A stretch of DNA of 64,000 bases from Trametes villosa (GCA_002964805.2 PUDQ02000001.1:4364001-4428000), one strand, 5' to 3'. Counted from the first letter of the stretch, positions 23,959 through 35,999 are shown. Translations and numbers: made by a program. The notes: generated by a model not told the origin, from the sequence alone.

Positions 23959-26900
23959 ATGGACCGTCCAGACCACGACCAGGACGCCTCCGGCTCGGGC
24001 TCGACCCCCCAGCGTGCGTGTCCCCCCGCTCTCACGCCCCGCCGCTGCACACAACATCGCCCGCCCTGATCTGACCTTGTCTCAGCCTTCAATTTCTCCT
24101 CTCCGACCATGCAGAACCAGATCCACGAGCTCGCGAAGACCCTCCCCCCGCCCAGGAAGCAGAACACCGCCTGCGACGCCTGCAGGTCCGTACCCCGCGC
24201 TTCTGTGCGCATTCACCCGCCGACCCATCGTCATTCACCTCCGCAGAGCGCGCAAGGTCAAGTGCAATCAGCTACCCGGCCAGGACAAGGTTCGTCCTGC
24301 CCGCCGTATCCCCCCTATCTTCTGCTAATTTCCCGCTCAGTGTCAGGTAATTCGGACGCGTCCCCTCTCCCGCCACCCCCGCTGCCCCGCTGAGCCCTCC
24401 ACGATAGCACTGTCTCTCGAAGAACTACCCGTGCACGTGAGTCTCACGCTAGTAGCCGGCGATGTGAATTTGTCTAACCGCCATGCAGGCACCTCATACA
24501 GCAAGCGACGACTGAGAAGAAACGGAATGCTGCTGCGGCCAAGAGACCGCGGACGCTGTCCGCGAGCAGCTCAAGGTGCGTGGCCATGCACCAATCAGGA
24601 TATCCACTTCCCTCACCCTCCGGCAGTAGCCAGCCGTCGAGCTCACGGATGTACGCGAATCCCACTGCGTATATGCTCCATGTGGCTGATGCAACGCTAA
24701 TGATTCAGCGGTCCCGCCGAGCACATGGCCGCATCTGCACTTCCAGGCACTGCACATGCCTATCAGCCCCCTGGGTCAAACTTCCCACAACAAGCCCACT
24801 TCCCCCCTGCGCATGCCATCACGATAGATACGCAGACACGCGATCTGTTAACGTTCATATTCTCGCCGCCGGATCCAAGGTTCGTTCGGCCTCGCCCACG
24901 TCGCATAGCTTCTTCTGATCTCCGATATCCCGCACAGCTCGGGGAACAGCCAGACGAATGGTGCGGCTCACATTCGCATAAGCGGTAGCCCGTCTCCGTC
25001 CGCCTACGGCGAATGGGGCGCTCTGGCACATCGTCTGAACGAAGAAAGCTTTCGCATAGAGTGCGTCCCTGCTTTTCATTATCGCCGCGCCCACATTTAT
25101 GACACGCGCGCGACCCTTAATGATCGGCTACTGACGCTTGAGGTGAAGGTTCGCTCTCGACCTCGTGGAGGTGTTCTTCCAGATCGTGCACACCCGCCTG
25201 CCACTGCTCAACCCAGCGCAGTTCCGGTCACGCCTGCATTACAGCCTGTCCGGATCACAAAACGGGGGTACGTCGCCGAGTACCCCGACGGGGTACTCGG
25301 TCACACAGCAACGTATGCGCAACAGCAGCAGCCCCCTCGGCGGACAATCGGCGCAGCTCCAGCCGCAAAGACCTCTTCACCCAGCGTGAGTGCGGTCACG
25401 TATTTCTGCGGCTGATGCGCCGATGACTCAAAGCACAACCTTCCATTCCTTCCTGTTAGTCTGGTCGCGACCGTCATAGCATGGGGCGCCAAATTCTCGG
25501 AACACCCGCTGTTTATCGCCGACCGCCACCGCAACGGGGGCCAGAGCGCGTTTGCGAAAGTCTTGATTAACCGTGCACGGGATCTTGCGGAAGACATGAA
25601 GGTGCACAGGATACCAAACGCCGACCATGTGGTCGTCGCCCTCTTGATCGAGCCCCTGCAGAGCCGTGAGTCGAGACGTTTCGCCGGTTCCCCTATATGC
25701 CCTGTTGAGCGCCGAACTGCATACAGAAAGCTTGGAAGACAATGCAGGTACGGGATATTCTTAGACCTCCAGAATTTGTCTCATCTTCGCCAGGTTTCCA
25801 TGGCTTCTGGCTGGGTTCGGCCATTCGGTTGCTTCTGGACCTGCAGGTCAGTGTCACAGCGGGGCGTACCCGAAACGCTGTCTTATCCCGCCGGCATTGC
25901 GCAGATCAACCACAAATCAGTCATGTCCAACATCCATGACCCCGAAGCTCGCGGAACTATGATATTCGCGTGGTGGATGGCCTGTCTTGCGGATGCATAC
26001 CGCAGTGTCTACTACCGACGAAAACCGATGCTGTACGCCGCCTTCATCTCCACTGACCGCAAATACGCTTGAGCTGACGCCGCCGCCGACGCTCCCGTAG
26101 AGATGACGATGATTACGACATCGACTTCTATACAGTCGGGCCTGTGCCCCCAGACATCATCGAGTCGCATTCCCCGCAACCATCGCCTAGGGAACAGCTA
26201 GAGGTGCGCCCACACCCGCCCACGCAGCGCACCCTATTGCCTCCGTTGACGTCTCCCGCTCCCGCGCGGATTTGCAGTTCTTGGTAAGGCATCCCTCAAG
26301 CGCGCGCATGCCCTCCTCTGGTTCCGTGCATCCGCTAACCGATGGACGCACGCTCTACTCCCAGGGCTATTACCGTGCGGCACACGCGTTGGCCCGCATC
26401 GCGCGGCAGATGTCGCGCCAGCTGTGGCGGCCCGCGACAGAGTCGGACGGGATCCCGGTCGAGGTCCTGACGGGCTTCATGACGATGCTCAGCGAGTGGC
26501 GCGACGAGCACCTGCAGCACGTCGGCGTCCCGAGTAACTTCGAGGCGGAGTGGGACTTCGTGAGCGCCGTCACGGCCTGTAAGTTTTCTGCTCCGATGGG
26601 CAGCGTATGCCCGGCCGTGCTAACAATACGCGCTGCGGCCGCAGGTGCGAGCGATGCGACGTACCACATTATGTGGATCATCCTCTGCAACGCGCTCGAC
26701 GACTTCGGCATCCGGGAGGTGAACGTGGCGCGCGCGAGCAGCCCGGATACCACTGTCCCGCAGCACGCTGAGATCGAAGAGAAGAAGCGCAAGGTCATGG
26801 CGGAGGCGCTGCACGGCGCGTTGCGCATTGCTGGACTGGTCAGTCCGATGGAATGCCACCCACCTCACGAGCCAGCGCTAACGAGTTACAATTCATACAG

Positions 26901-27276
26901 GCCGGCGTCCTCGCGACCAACGGATACCTGGTGAGCCCGCCCGCCTCCGCCTCCAATAGCACGCCCGCTGAATGTCGCGTCGTCCCGGCAGCGGCTCGAC
27001 TGCGCGGTGATGCACGTCAGCTGTATCCAGGCGGGCATGCTGCTCGCGCGCCTCGCGCGCCCGGAGGTGTCGAACTGCATCACCGGGCTCGAGCAGTACG
27101 CGTACGCGTACGAGGAGTGCGCGGACCAGGCCGCGGAGATCCGCCGCGTCTACAGCCACGCGCTCGCGGGCGAGACGGAGCTGAACCACATGGCGTCCGC
27201 CGTGCCGCGCCCCGGGCAGGACGCCGGGAACGCGATGATCGTCGACCAGCCCATCATCTTTGGCGGCTTCCAGTGA
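23959..27276 (+). CDS. Zn(II)2Cys6 fungal transcription factor with fungal_trans domain
   Basis: First exons: 23959-24013, 24086-24185, 24247-24289, a 6-nt micro-exon 24341-24346, 24408-24436, 24489-24575; more follow to the stop at 27274-27276. Joined, they give the six-cysteine cluster C-x2-C-x6-C-x8-C-x2-C-x6-C (TACDACRARKVKC, then CQHC and NYPC). A basic linker follows (EKKRNAAAAKRPR). The middle and C-terminal parts match the fungal_trans regulatory domain: VEVFFQIVHTRLPLLNPAQF, LVATVIAWGAKFSEHP, FHGFWLGSAIRLLLDL and ARGTMIFAWWMACLADAYRS. The C-terminal exons (26365-27276) encode an all-helical region and end in PIIFGGFQ. The product is a nuclear DNA-binding regulator, presumably of a metabolic pathway; the target genes cannot be inferred. 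Exon borders between 24.6 and 26.3 kb are approximate. Confidence 0.85.
25276..25300. other. Perfect 11-bp palindrome inside a coding exon
   Basis: Arms CCGAGTACCCC and GGGGTACTCGG with a 3-nt loop lie within the exon encoding TSPSTPTGYS of the Zn2Cys6 factor. It would fold into a strong mRNA hairpin. Confidence 0.7.
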
Positions 27277-27666
27277 GCGGGCGGGCGGACGAACGGCCGG
27301 CCGGGTGAAGGTCGGTCGGTCGGTCGAGGGACTCTTCTTTCTTTCTTGGTGGGCGGGCTCATGGTTGGGACAGCCCGTTCAGCGAAGCCATCTTGGATAT
27401 GTCGGCCTCTCTCGTCGCACGTCGTTGTCGCGTTATCTTGTGTCCAGACGCTATCGGATCATTGGAACTGTGTTGTAGTAGCATTTATATCCCTAGAGCA
27501 TACGTACGGCTGTATAGCATTGGCACGCCATGGATTAGACCTCGCAAATAAAGGTTGTATTGTCGTTAGCGACACCCCCCTCTCCTTGCTATGGCGAATC
27601 GAACCGTTCACAACATGTGGAAGATACGAAGAGGTATATAGAAAGTGACATAGACAAACAGATCAA
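27277..27666. other. Convergent intergenic region
   Basis: Lies between the 3' ends of the Zn2Cys6 factor and UTP3. It holds a short GGTC repeat (about 27311-27325). No gene is seen. Confidence 0.5.
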
Positions 27667-30037
27667 CTACAGGCGGACACCCTTGACGGTCTGCGAGATA
27701 CCGGTCTTCTCTCCCGCGTACCTGCTCGCGTCCATGCCGCCCTTGTAGACCGCCTTCTGCGAGGAGACCCTCTTCTTCGCCTTCTCGTACTTCTGGCGTT
27801 TCTTGACACGGGGGTTGCGCACGCTCTTTGGCCGATGGGGCGTGAGACCCTTGTTCTTGAGGATCGCCCGCGTGAGCGAGCGGGGACCGTCTGCGGCCTC
27901 CTCCTCGACATACCTACGCAGTATGCAATTAGTCATCCATCCACCGAAGGGGAGTAGCGGTAGGGAAACATACCGGTCGGCAGCTTTGGCAGCGTCGTAC
28001 TCCTGCTTCTTCTTTTCCTTCTTCTCCTTCGACTTCCGCTGAACAAGCTGATAGTACCCGTCCGCCTCGCCCTCGCTCCCGCTCCCGCTGTCGCTCTCGT
28101 CCCGCCTCCGCTTCCGCGCCTTCCCCCCATCTGCCGGCAGCTCCGCCTCGGGGTCGACGTCGTCCAAGTCTGCGCCCATGCCCTCACGCGCCTTCGCGGC
28201 CTCCTTTGCGAGCCGCGCCTCCTTCGCGCGCTTGCGCTCGCGGTACGGGATGTCGTCGTCGCCCCCAATAGCCCCAGAACGCGCGCCCGCACGCCGCGCC
28301 GCCGTGCTCTCGATGCGCGCGGTGTGGAAGCGCAGCGACTTCTTGCGCGCCTGCTTGTCCGCCGCGTCCGCGACGTCGAGCGCGGACGCCTCGCCGTACA
28401 CGTCTTCCGCTGCCGTACCTGCTTGCCGCTTCTTCGCCTTGTCTTTGGATTTGGTCCTCGAGGAGGTGGGAGCGTCGAGCTCGGGCTCGACGAGGTCGAA
28501 GACGGGTGTGGGCGGCGCGTCTGCGGCCGCGGCCTTGAGCTTCTTCTTTGGCGGCTCGTCCGCGGCGGCCTTCGGCTTGCGCTTCGCCTTCTTCGGCGCG
28601 GACGCGGACACGCCGTCGGCGTCGGCGTCCATGAGGTGGCTCGCCTCGCGGAGGAGGTCCTCGAGCTCGCCGCGCTCGAGGCCCTTGCCCTTCTTCTTGA
28701 GCCGGCTCCCCGCCCAGAGCGCCTCGGCGTCCGCCATGAGGTCGTCGCTGTCCATGTCCTCCTCCAAGTCGTCCTCGTCTTCGTCATCTTCGAGCTCCTC
28801 GCCGTCGGAGAGGTCGGAGCCGCTCGCGTCGGACGCGGCGAAGTCGAGGTCCTCGAGCGTCGCGAGCGACTGCTTGAGCTTGAGCAGACGTGGGAGGATC
28901 GGGTGCGCGCGGAGCAGGTCCGGGCGTTGCACGTACTTCTCGCTCGTGCGCAGGTGGAGGTAGAACGCGAGGGTGGTGGCGTACGTGAGGAGAGCCTCTG
29001 CATCAGAAGGTCAGTGTAATTGACATGCCGGCGGGAAGGAGCGGCGCACGGTGATGGAGGTGCATCATGCTCAGGCTCAGCGCGCTCGGGTCTTCCGCTT
29101 CGAGTCTGTAGGGAGCAGTCAGAAGGAGAAGGAGAGGGGCTGGACGGGGCGGGAGCGGAGCGTACTTCGCGATCTTCGCTTGGGCCTTCACGAGGCTGTG
29201 GGCGACGTCATCCCAGTCGTTCGCTAGCGCGAGAGCCTCGGGGTTGGTCTTCTCGAGATGGCGGAGCAGGGACTGCTTGTCCTGCGGCAGCGGTTGAGCA
29301 GCAGGCTGCGCAAGTTCGTCCGCGAGTCTGCCAAACCGTGAGTCCACCGCAACACACCACGCCAACGGAGCTCGCACCCATCCGCGTCAGGAAGGCCCTC
29401 CACGATGTCCCCAAGGCCAAAGTCGTCGTCCGCCATCGCGTCGCGCGCCTTGCCCTGCAGCCGCTTCGCCTCCTGCTCCTCGAGCTCGATCGCCTCCTCG
29501 TCCTCCGAGTCAATCTCCTGCGCGTTCGACGAGTAGTACGCGGCCTTCTTCGTGCCCCAGCCCTCGTCCTCCTCCGAGTCGGACGCGGACTCTTCCTCGT
29601 CTGAAGAGGAGGGGTGCTTGCCCTTCTTGCCCTTGCCCTTCGCCTTCTTCTTCTCCTTTTTCGCGGCCTCCAGGGCGGCGTAGTGCGCGTCGTCGATGTC
29701 GTCCGAGTCGTCTTCGTACTGGCCGCCCTCCTGGTCGCCGTCGTCTTCAGACTCGTCCTCGTCCATGCCCTTCAGCGCGAACACCTCGTCCTCGTCGCCA
29801 TCATCAGAGCCACCGTCCTCATCGCCCTCCAGGAGTATCCTGTCCCTAGACGCATGGACTGCAGCATATCAGTAAGAGTTCACACTGCGCAATGCGAGCG
29901 AGGTATGCACACTGGTCTTCCGCGTCCATGGGGACGTCCGACGCCTTGTTCCACTTCCGCATCTTGCTGTCTTTGCGGTCGACGCCGCGCGGCTTCGAGT
30001 ACGCGGCCTTGCTCTTCCCTGAGCGACGACGGACCAT
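27667..30037 (-). CDS. UTP3: UTP3/SAS10, U3 snoRNP small-subunit processome protein
   Basis: A minus-strand multi-exon gene; exon 1 is 30037-29911, exon 2 starts at 29858 and the stop is at 27667-27669. The N-terminus MVRRRSGKSKAAYSKPRG and the joint reading DQFHASRDRILLEG match Sas10/Utp3. A long acidic segment follows (DEDEV, EDDSDDIDD, DSEDEEAIELEEQ). The Sas10/Utp3 core helices are LLRHLEKTNPEALALANDW and TLAFYLHLRTSEKYVQRPDL. A second Asp/Glu- and Lys-rich linker comes next. The conserved Sas10 C-terminal domain is last (GPRSLTRAILKNKGLTPHRP, VRNPRVKKRQKYEKAKKRV, ending KGVRL). The protein acts in the nucleolus in 18S rRNA processing and 40S assembly. The donor of exon 1 is GTGCAT, chosen because it alone restores the family sequence. 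The model is reliable at both ends. Confidence 0.93.
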
Positions 30038-30806
30038 GGTGGGCGAGCGAGTGAGTCGGAGAAGCTGAGCGAACGGCTTTGTGTGCTCGTTCACGGACGC
30101 AGAAGCTCACAAAATGTTGAGACGCCCGTGCTGATAACCACGTGGGGCCCGATCGTGGGCGCTCATTCGCCCAGATCTGTGAAACCCCGATCTAACGCGC
30201 TGGGACACCAACATCCTCGAGCTCTGGACCGGACGCCCCGACGATGGCGAGAAACACGGTATGAACGAGAATCAGTTCAGAGTCAGCACCGAGCGTCCAT
30301 GAACGAGGTGCTACGATATCTACACGCGACGTAGCAAAACAATCTTCGTAGGGGGACTGCGAACCTCATTTGCAGAAATTCAGTTCAGGTCGCCAGACAA
30401 CAAACTCATGAGATGCAATGCATAACCGACTCTGGTGACCGAGGGGCCGCTCAAAGGTTGCGTGCGAGATGCGGATTGGAAGTCGAGTGTCCACATACCA
30501 GGCGCACGAGAAGGTGAGAGAAGCTTCATCACTTTCACCCCCTTCATGTACGGCAACCCCGAAAGGACTCCAACGTTTTCACGGACTGGCAAGCAGCCAG
30601 CACGGGCTGGACGCGTAGCAATGGTCTGCTGGCCTCTGAATTAGAGCGTTATACAGTAGATGTGAACGCAGAAGAGCGCTCTATAGAGGCTGGTAAGGGA
30701 TATACGCCCGAGACGGCACGCTGTACAGGCAGAACTTCAGTATGCAAACAAGCACCAGCAAGGTACGCAGGCGACTTACCTGGCATTAAGCTCGAGCATC
30801 CGTCCT
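30038..30806. other. Intergenic, nothing coding seen
   Basis: Holds the UTP3 promoter at its left end and the MRPL20 3' side at its right end. Only short frames without domains are present. Confidence 0.5.
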
Positions 30807-31349
30807 CTACCAGAACTCCTTCCTCTTCTTCCGGATGTCCGCATTGAGCGACTTGCGCTCACCCCACTTCGCCCGTGCCGCCGCATGCTCGGCCTCCCTC
30901 TTCTCCAGCGCCGCCCGACGGTCCGCACCGGTCAGAGTGACGAGCTTGCCAACGAACCACGGCGTGCAGTTGAACTCCTTCGCGAGCCGGCCGCGCGTCC
31001 ACTTCACGGGGTCCTCTCTCCGCAGCGTGCGGATTTTCGCAATGTCCTCGTCAGACAGGCGCGGCGGCGCTCCCTTCTCTTCCCCGAGGACAGGCGGTAG
31101 TGCGCTAGCAGAAGGTGCGGGTCCGCCCTTAAGTAGTGGAGATGCGGGCGAGGTGGTGTACGAGAGCGGTGAGGGCGCGGTGGGGGGCGGGCGGTGGATG
31201 AAGGTCAGGTTCGACTCGAGCTCCTGGTAGACGGCATGAGGGTTGTTGACGAGCGGGTCGGGTGCGCGGTACGGCGGCCTCTCGGGGAGCCTTGTCGCGT
31301 AAGAGCGCGAGAAGGGGAGCCTGGCGGACAGTGGGAGACGTAGCTTCAT
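30807..31349 (-). CDS. MRPL20: Mitochondrial large-subunit ribosomal protein MRPL20 (mL58 type)
   Basis: A single-exon minus-strand gene of 180 residues. It begins MKLRLPLSARLPFSRSYATRL, a clear Arg/Leu/Ser-rich mitochondrial presequence. The family blocks are VNNPHAVYQELESNLTFIHR and LSDEDIAKIRTLRREDP. KWTRGRLAKEFNCTPWFVGK and the C-terminal KSLNADIRKKRKEFW complete the fungal MRP-L20 family pattern (yeast MRPL20, mL58). The protein is part of the mitoribosome large subunit. It is the only intronless gene I can call with confidence in this window. The ATG follows no other in-frame ATG within the presequence. Confidence 0.93.
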   Translation of the reverse strand: MKLRLPLSARLPFSRSYATRLPERPPYRAPDPLVNNPHAVYQELESNLTFIHRPPPTAPSPLSYTTSPASPLLKGGPAPSASALPPVLGEEKGAPPRLSDEDIAKIRTLRREDPVKWTRGRLAKEFNCTPWFVGKLVTLTGADRRAALEKREAEHAAARAKWGERKSLNADIRKKRKEFW

Positions 31350-32635
31350 GGTGGACCGTACACGACCTCGAGCGAGCTCCCGTCGTCCGCCCATCCAGCG
31401 AGCGTTCTGTGACCTGGTCACGTGTGACCTGGCGTGACGCGGCGGATGCACTTCTCGCCCGGTTTGGCAAGGCGAGTTCCCGAGCTTCCTCCCGCCACGC
31501 GGACGCGCCTGCGAGCTGCGCCCGGCTTTCCTCGCGCAGGTGTCATCGCGGAGTGGGCGAAGAGGGCGCATGAGAGCGGTGCGCACCCCCGCTTGCAATT
31601 GACGCGATTAATTGCTCTCTGCTTCCCGCGCATATCACCTGTGCGCGGGGCACGCAGCGGTGTACAATGACATGCGCGTCCAGCACGAGTCTCTCGAGCT
31701 TCTCCATCTTCTCGATGTGCGTGCAGCGCGCCGGTGAGGTGCCCTGCGCGCCGGCTGCATGCGGACGGCTTAGGGGCGCAACGCACGGACGGCCGTGATC
31801 AGACTATTTTGCGTGCTTGGAAGCCCCCAGCGCGCAGCCAGTACTAGTGGCCCGTCCTCCCGGCGGGCTTCGCTCGCACGGACGCTGGGGCGCAGACTTG
31901 GAAGGTGTGGAGTGGAAAGGTGATGTGCGTACTGGCCCGCGCTTCTAGTTGTCCCCCACTGACACGCCCAGCGATCCCGTTCAGACTCAGCCCGCGCGCT
32001 TTTCGTGCCCGTTCGATTCCCGATGGCTGCCCGAACCGGAACGGGCGCGCACGATGCCCATGAAAATGGAGGTGCTCGGAGGCTGCGCACTGGCCGACAC
32101 CAGTTCTTGTGCAGCGTTCCGCAAGCTTTCTGGGCTAGCGTGGTCGGGGGCGATCGAGGACCGGGGGAGTGTCCGTTTGCTGACGATTGATTGGGTTGCC
32201 TCTAGGCTCGGAGCTCCACCTCGGAGGGGATGACGTAGGGGCAGGGCACTGGCTGCGCTCGTCATGCGTAATGGGAAACGACGCTAGGGAGGGTATGGTA
32301 TGATCAGGGCCAGCGCAGGCCACCTGAGCGGCTCGGAGCAGGCACGCCCTCGCCCTCCCCTCCTCCATCGCGTCCCCCGCAGAATTACAGAAGGCCGGCA
32401 CGCTCTATCTCGACCCCGTCCCTGCTCGACGCCCCCGCCACCCCGTTTGGCCCAGTGGAGAACCAGCCAGCACCCCCGCATTTTATATACGGCTCTCCTT
32501 CCGAGCTCGCCGTGATCACCAGGCCTACCTCCTCCTGCCCGCCCGCCCGCGTCCTCGAGCTCTCGAGCCCCGCCACCGCTCGCTCCTTCGCGCCCGCCCG
32601 CCCTCTCACCCCCGCCCTCGCACACTCGTTTCGCC
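31350..32635. other. Intergenic, nothing convincing
   Basis: Holds the MRPL20 promoter at its left end. 32520-32635 is strongly pyrimidine-rich (CCCGCC/CTC tracts) and resembles a fungal 5' leader for the small gene at 32636. No other gene is seen. Confidence 0.5.
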
Positions 32636-32863
32636 ATGCCGGAGCCCATCAGCAGCACCCACCCGCACTTCGCCCTGCTCGAGTACGCCCGCGACATGCA
32701 CCAGTACACGCTCGAGCTCTGGCTTGACCTCTCCAAGAAGCTCGACGACGACACCTCCGCCCCGCCCGCGCCCGCGCTGTCCTCTAGGCACGCCGAGGGC
32801 GAGGGCGACTCGCCCTCGGATAGACCGGGTAGCGACATGGACGCCGAGTCGCCCCAAGAGTGA
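32636..32863 (+). CDS. Small hypothetical protein (75 aa)
   Basis: An intronless frame of 75 codons starting directly after a long pyrimidine tract. The first 38 residues look folded and helical (HPHFALLEYARDMHQYTLEL, then WLDLSKKLDDD); the rest is a Pro/Ser/Glu-rich acidic tail. I do not recognise the family. The promoter-like leader, the codon use (GC-rich third positions) and the helix/tail layout favour a real small gene, but an additional exon cannot be excluded. Confidence 0.5.
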   Translation: MPEPISSTHPHFALLEYARDMHQYTLELWLDLSKKLDDDTSAPPAPALSSRHAEGEGDSPSDRPGSDMDAESPQE

Positions 32864-33476
32864 GTCGAGGCAAGTACCGTTGTCGCTGCAGGCCGTTCGC
32901 TGACCCCGCTGACCGACTGGGTAGGTTCTGACATATAGATAGAGAGGCCTAGCTTTGCCCGCCACTCAACCTATGCTACACCTGCCTCATGCTAGTACGT
33001 CGCTTGTCCTGTCCTTAGACGCACTCTCGAGGCTCACCGCTGTGTCTTCCCTAGTCTTCGCTCTATGCCTCCCCATCACCACCCAGGCTGGCCCATGCTC
33101 CCTTCTTCTCTCACCTCACACCTCAAAATATCTTTATCGTGGATCTCGCTGGGACGCTGTATTAGTACCTCTCCAATGCCGATGCTTATCTTGGGTCCTA
33201 AGGCTCGCCCGCCGGACGTTTTGAGAACCCGCACCGCACTCATCGGGGACGCACGGCCGACGTCAGGACGTCGGTGATGGCGCGTCCTTCTCTTCCCGCC
33301 CGACGTTGATGTATGCGCACCCGTAGAACTCAGATGCAGCGGACGCAGCGTTCGACGGCGTACGTATGATTATTGTGGCGCCGCCCTGTGCGCTGATCGT
33401 CGCGCTGCGCAAGGGGGAGACGATCCGCGCGGCAGGGCCGCTGGCTGAGTACATCCGAAGCCCTTCGACGGGCGTT
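32864..33476. other. Convergent intergenic region
   Basis: Lies between the small plus-strand gene and the 3' end of the glutathione S-transferase gene; nothing coding is seen. Confidence 0.5.
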
Positions 33477-34676
33477 CTACGGAATCTGCATCCCTGCCCT
33501 TACCGCAGGCCTCTCCAGCGCCCGCTCAACCCACGCCTACAGGAAGACCCTCCTCAACATGAAGCACACAGATCGGCTTCAGGGCACGGCACGTACCTGC
33601 ACGTTCGGCCACTCGTCGAGCGTCTCGATGCCGCTGTATGCGTGCCTGCTGACCCTGTAGTCGCCGTGGTCAGACATGGCAGCCCCGTCCTGCAACGTGA
33701 GGACGTACCATGGCACGGCATTCATGTCGGCGATGCTGTACGTCCCTCGGTTGGGCCCCGCGAGCCAATCTCTGCCCGTGAGCCGCGTGTCGAGGACGCC
33801 GTACAGCCGCTTCGTCTCGTCGATGTATCCTACCGGGCACGTCAGCAGGTGATCCTCCTGCGCTACAGTTGCGGGTAGGAGGCCTTACGCTTCTTCGCAT
33901 ATGGTATGTCCTCCGGCGCGGCCCTGACGAAGTGGCCCGCTACAGCACGCGAGAGCCCGGTCGGTCAGAACTCCGCTAGCACCGAGACACAAGAAGCCTT
34001 CGCGTCGTACCTTGCCCCTGCATAGGCCCGATACCTCCGTGCTGCAAATCCCCGCGTCAGCGCATCCTCCGCACAGGTCGCAGAATGAGACAGACCGTGA
34101 AGAAGATCCACTGGAGCATCTCGCCGTGCGCGTCCGGGCGCGCCTGCGCGTCGAACGCGAACCGGCGCAGCGTGTCGTAGTGCTGCGCGAGGTACAGCAG
34201 GATCGCGCCCGTCTCGAACACCGCGAACCCGTCCCCGCGGCCACCCTGAGCGCGGTTCGCGTCGACGAGCACGGGGATGCGCCCGTTCGGGTTCAGGCGC
34301 AGGAACCACGGCTCCTTCTGCGTGCCGCGCCCGATGTCCACCGCGTGCACACTGCGCGGGCCGCCGGGAGAAGGCGAAGGCGAAGACAAGCATTGTAAGC
34401 GATAGGCACGCGGTCAGGAAGGGAAAAGGAAACGCACTCGTACGGCAGGCCGTACTGCTCCTTGAGCTCCTCGAGGAAGATGGAGACCTTGTGGCCGTTG
34501 GGCGTGCCCCACGTATAGAGCGCGAGCGGCTTCCGCCCCGGCGACGTCGCCGTCGAATAGCGGGCCACGCTGCGAAGTCCCAGCCTCGCTGCCGCCGCCG
34601 CACCATCTCCGTCACGGTGTATATGATGGCCTGCAGACCGAGCGAGCGCAGATGCCAGGCGGGCGGGTGATGTCAT
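33477..34676 (-). CDS. Ure2p-like glutathione S-transferase with a mitochondrial-type presequence
   Basis: A minus-strand multi-exon gene; exon 1 is 34676-34438 and the last exon 33536-33477. Residues 1-~48 are Arg/Ala/Ser-rich and nearly free of acids up to RSVARYSTATSPG, resembling a mitochondrial presequence. The thioredoxin-like N-domain follows: LALYTWGTPNGHKVSIFLEE, then DVHAVDIGRGTQKEPWFLRL, NPNGRIPVLVD and the glutathione-binding FETGAILLYLA. The C-terminal helical domain has HGEMLQWIFFTHGGIGPMQ, then GQ and HFVRAAPEDIPYAKKR. Next come YIDETKRLYGVLDTRL, DWLAGPNRGTYSIADMNAVP and WVERALERPAVRAGMQIP. This is the Ure2p/GTE group of fungal GSTs, acting in glutathione-dependent detoxification. 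Family call is sure; the mitochondrial location is inferred from sequence only. Confidence 0.88.
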
Positions 34677-35399
34677 CGCTGTGTATGTATGTTCTCTCGG
34701 CTGGGCGGCAGTGGACTCTAGGTGGTAAGAGACGTGCGCAGCTTGAGCTTGTCTGACGGCCTGCGGCTGTGACAAAGACTTAGGCACTGTACCTGGAGGC
34801 TGGCCGTCTGACCCGGCGGAACACGCGCGATCGAGATATGCGTACCTGGGAGTTGGGAGAGAGACGAGGGACGGTGAACGTGTCAGGGCACGCCGCGCGT
34901 GCAAGAACGCGCTCTATATTGGGCTGCGAATCGGCGCGCTGACAAATGACGCCGCGCTGCCGCGGTTTGTCAGATACCTCGAGCTCAGAACCGCGCGGCC
35001 ATGTCCGACCAACGCGCCAGCGACTTGGACACAACGCTTGCACATGTACGAGGAACGAGGAACGAAGAGCTTCGCGCAGTCGACGCGCGAAAGAAGGACG
35101 TGCGCTAGAGCCTGCACCACGCGTACCACGGGCATGCCGCGGGCGCGCGTCGATGACGTCGATGTTCCCTCCCAACTCGACAACCCTCCTGCCTTTGCGA
35201 ACAACACCAGCACCGCCACCTACACAGCGAGGGGGCCATGAGGCGTGCGTACGCGAGCCTCATGGCTGCGAACAACTGCGAGCGCGGGAAGCCCGCGGCG
35301 TACGCTGGGACCGCGATGGCCTTCGCACGTCACGGGCATTTTGATAGCCATCGCGCATCGATACTTACCTCCAGTCAGCATCCGAGACTGCCATACGCG
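34677..35399. other. Intergenic, left flank of the tandem array
   Basis: Holds the GST promoter; no gene is seen. The homology to the other array units starts at about 35400. Confidence 0.5.
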
Positions 35400-35439
35400 C
35401 ATTCCATGCCCGACTCGCACGAGGTTTCGCACAGATGGT

Positions 35440-35456
35440 GTTATTACGAGAATAAC
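35440..35456 (-). other. Conserved hairpin, copy A
   Basis: GTTATT-ACGAG-AATAAC: a perfect 6-bp stem with a 5-nt loop. The same stem occurs at the same place in the other units while the first loop base varies. Confidence 0.6.
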
Positions 35457-35999
35457 GCGCCTACAAGAGAAAACGGAGTGCTCTACAGTCACCACGACTC
35501 GGGGCACGTCTGCCGCCCCCATCGCAAGTTGCGCGACGCGGGGGTCGAGTCGGTATGAACGTGACGAGGGAAATCCGGCGGTCGAAGACCAGGCTGCCCG
35601 AAGGCTGCCGAAGAAGTGAAAGGGATGAGCACGACCTGGAGGAGGCAGTCAGTTCGCTGTTCGAGCGAGACGGCGATGGAGACGTACAATCGCGCAACAT
35701 CCCATGGGCACCCCTGGAGCCAGTCCGAGGGCGAGAGAAGTTGAGGCGGCGGTGGGAGTAAATCGGAAGGCGTCGTTCGGTAGGTATCGGAGCGCCGCCG
35801 ATGGGTAGAGGAAAGCACGAGAGCAGGATAGCGCCGAAAGCGTCGAAAGCGAGAGCCCAGATGGCATGTGTGGGTACCATAGGTGTCGGCGCCAGAGTGG
35901 GAGCGCCGCAGGACTGGGAGTGGTGGGGCAGCGGGCGCGTCGTTTCCGTGCATGGAAGATGACGCGCCCGCATGGCATCGAATTGCCCCGGGAGTCTCA

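Noticed and set aside
28178..29019. Long open frames on the plus strand opposite UTP3
   Set aside because: They mirror the codon bias of the minus-strand UTP3 exons and have no domain; UTP3 explains the region.
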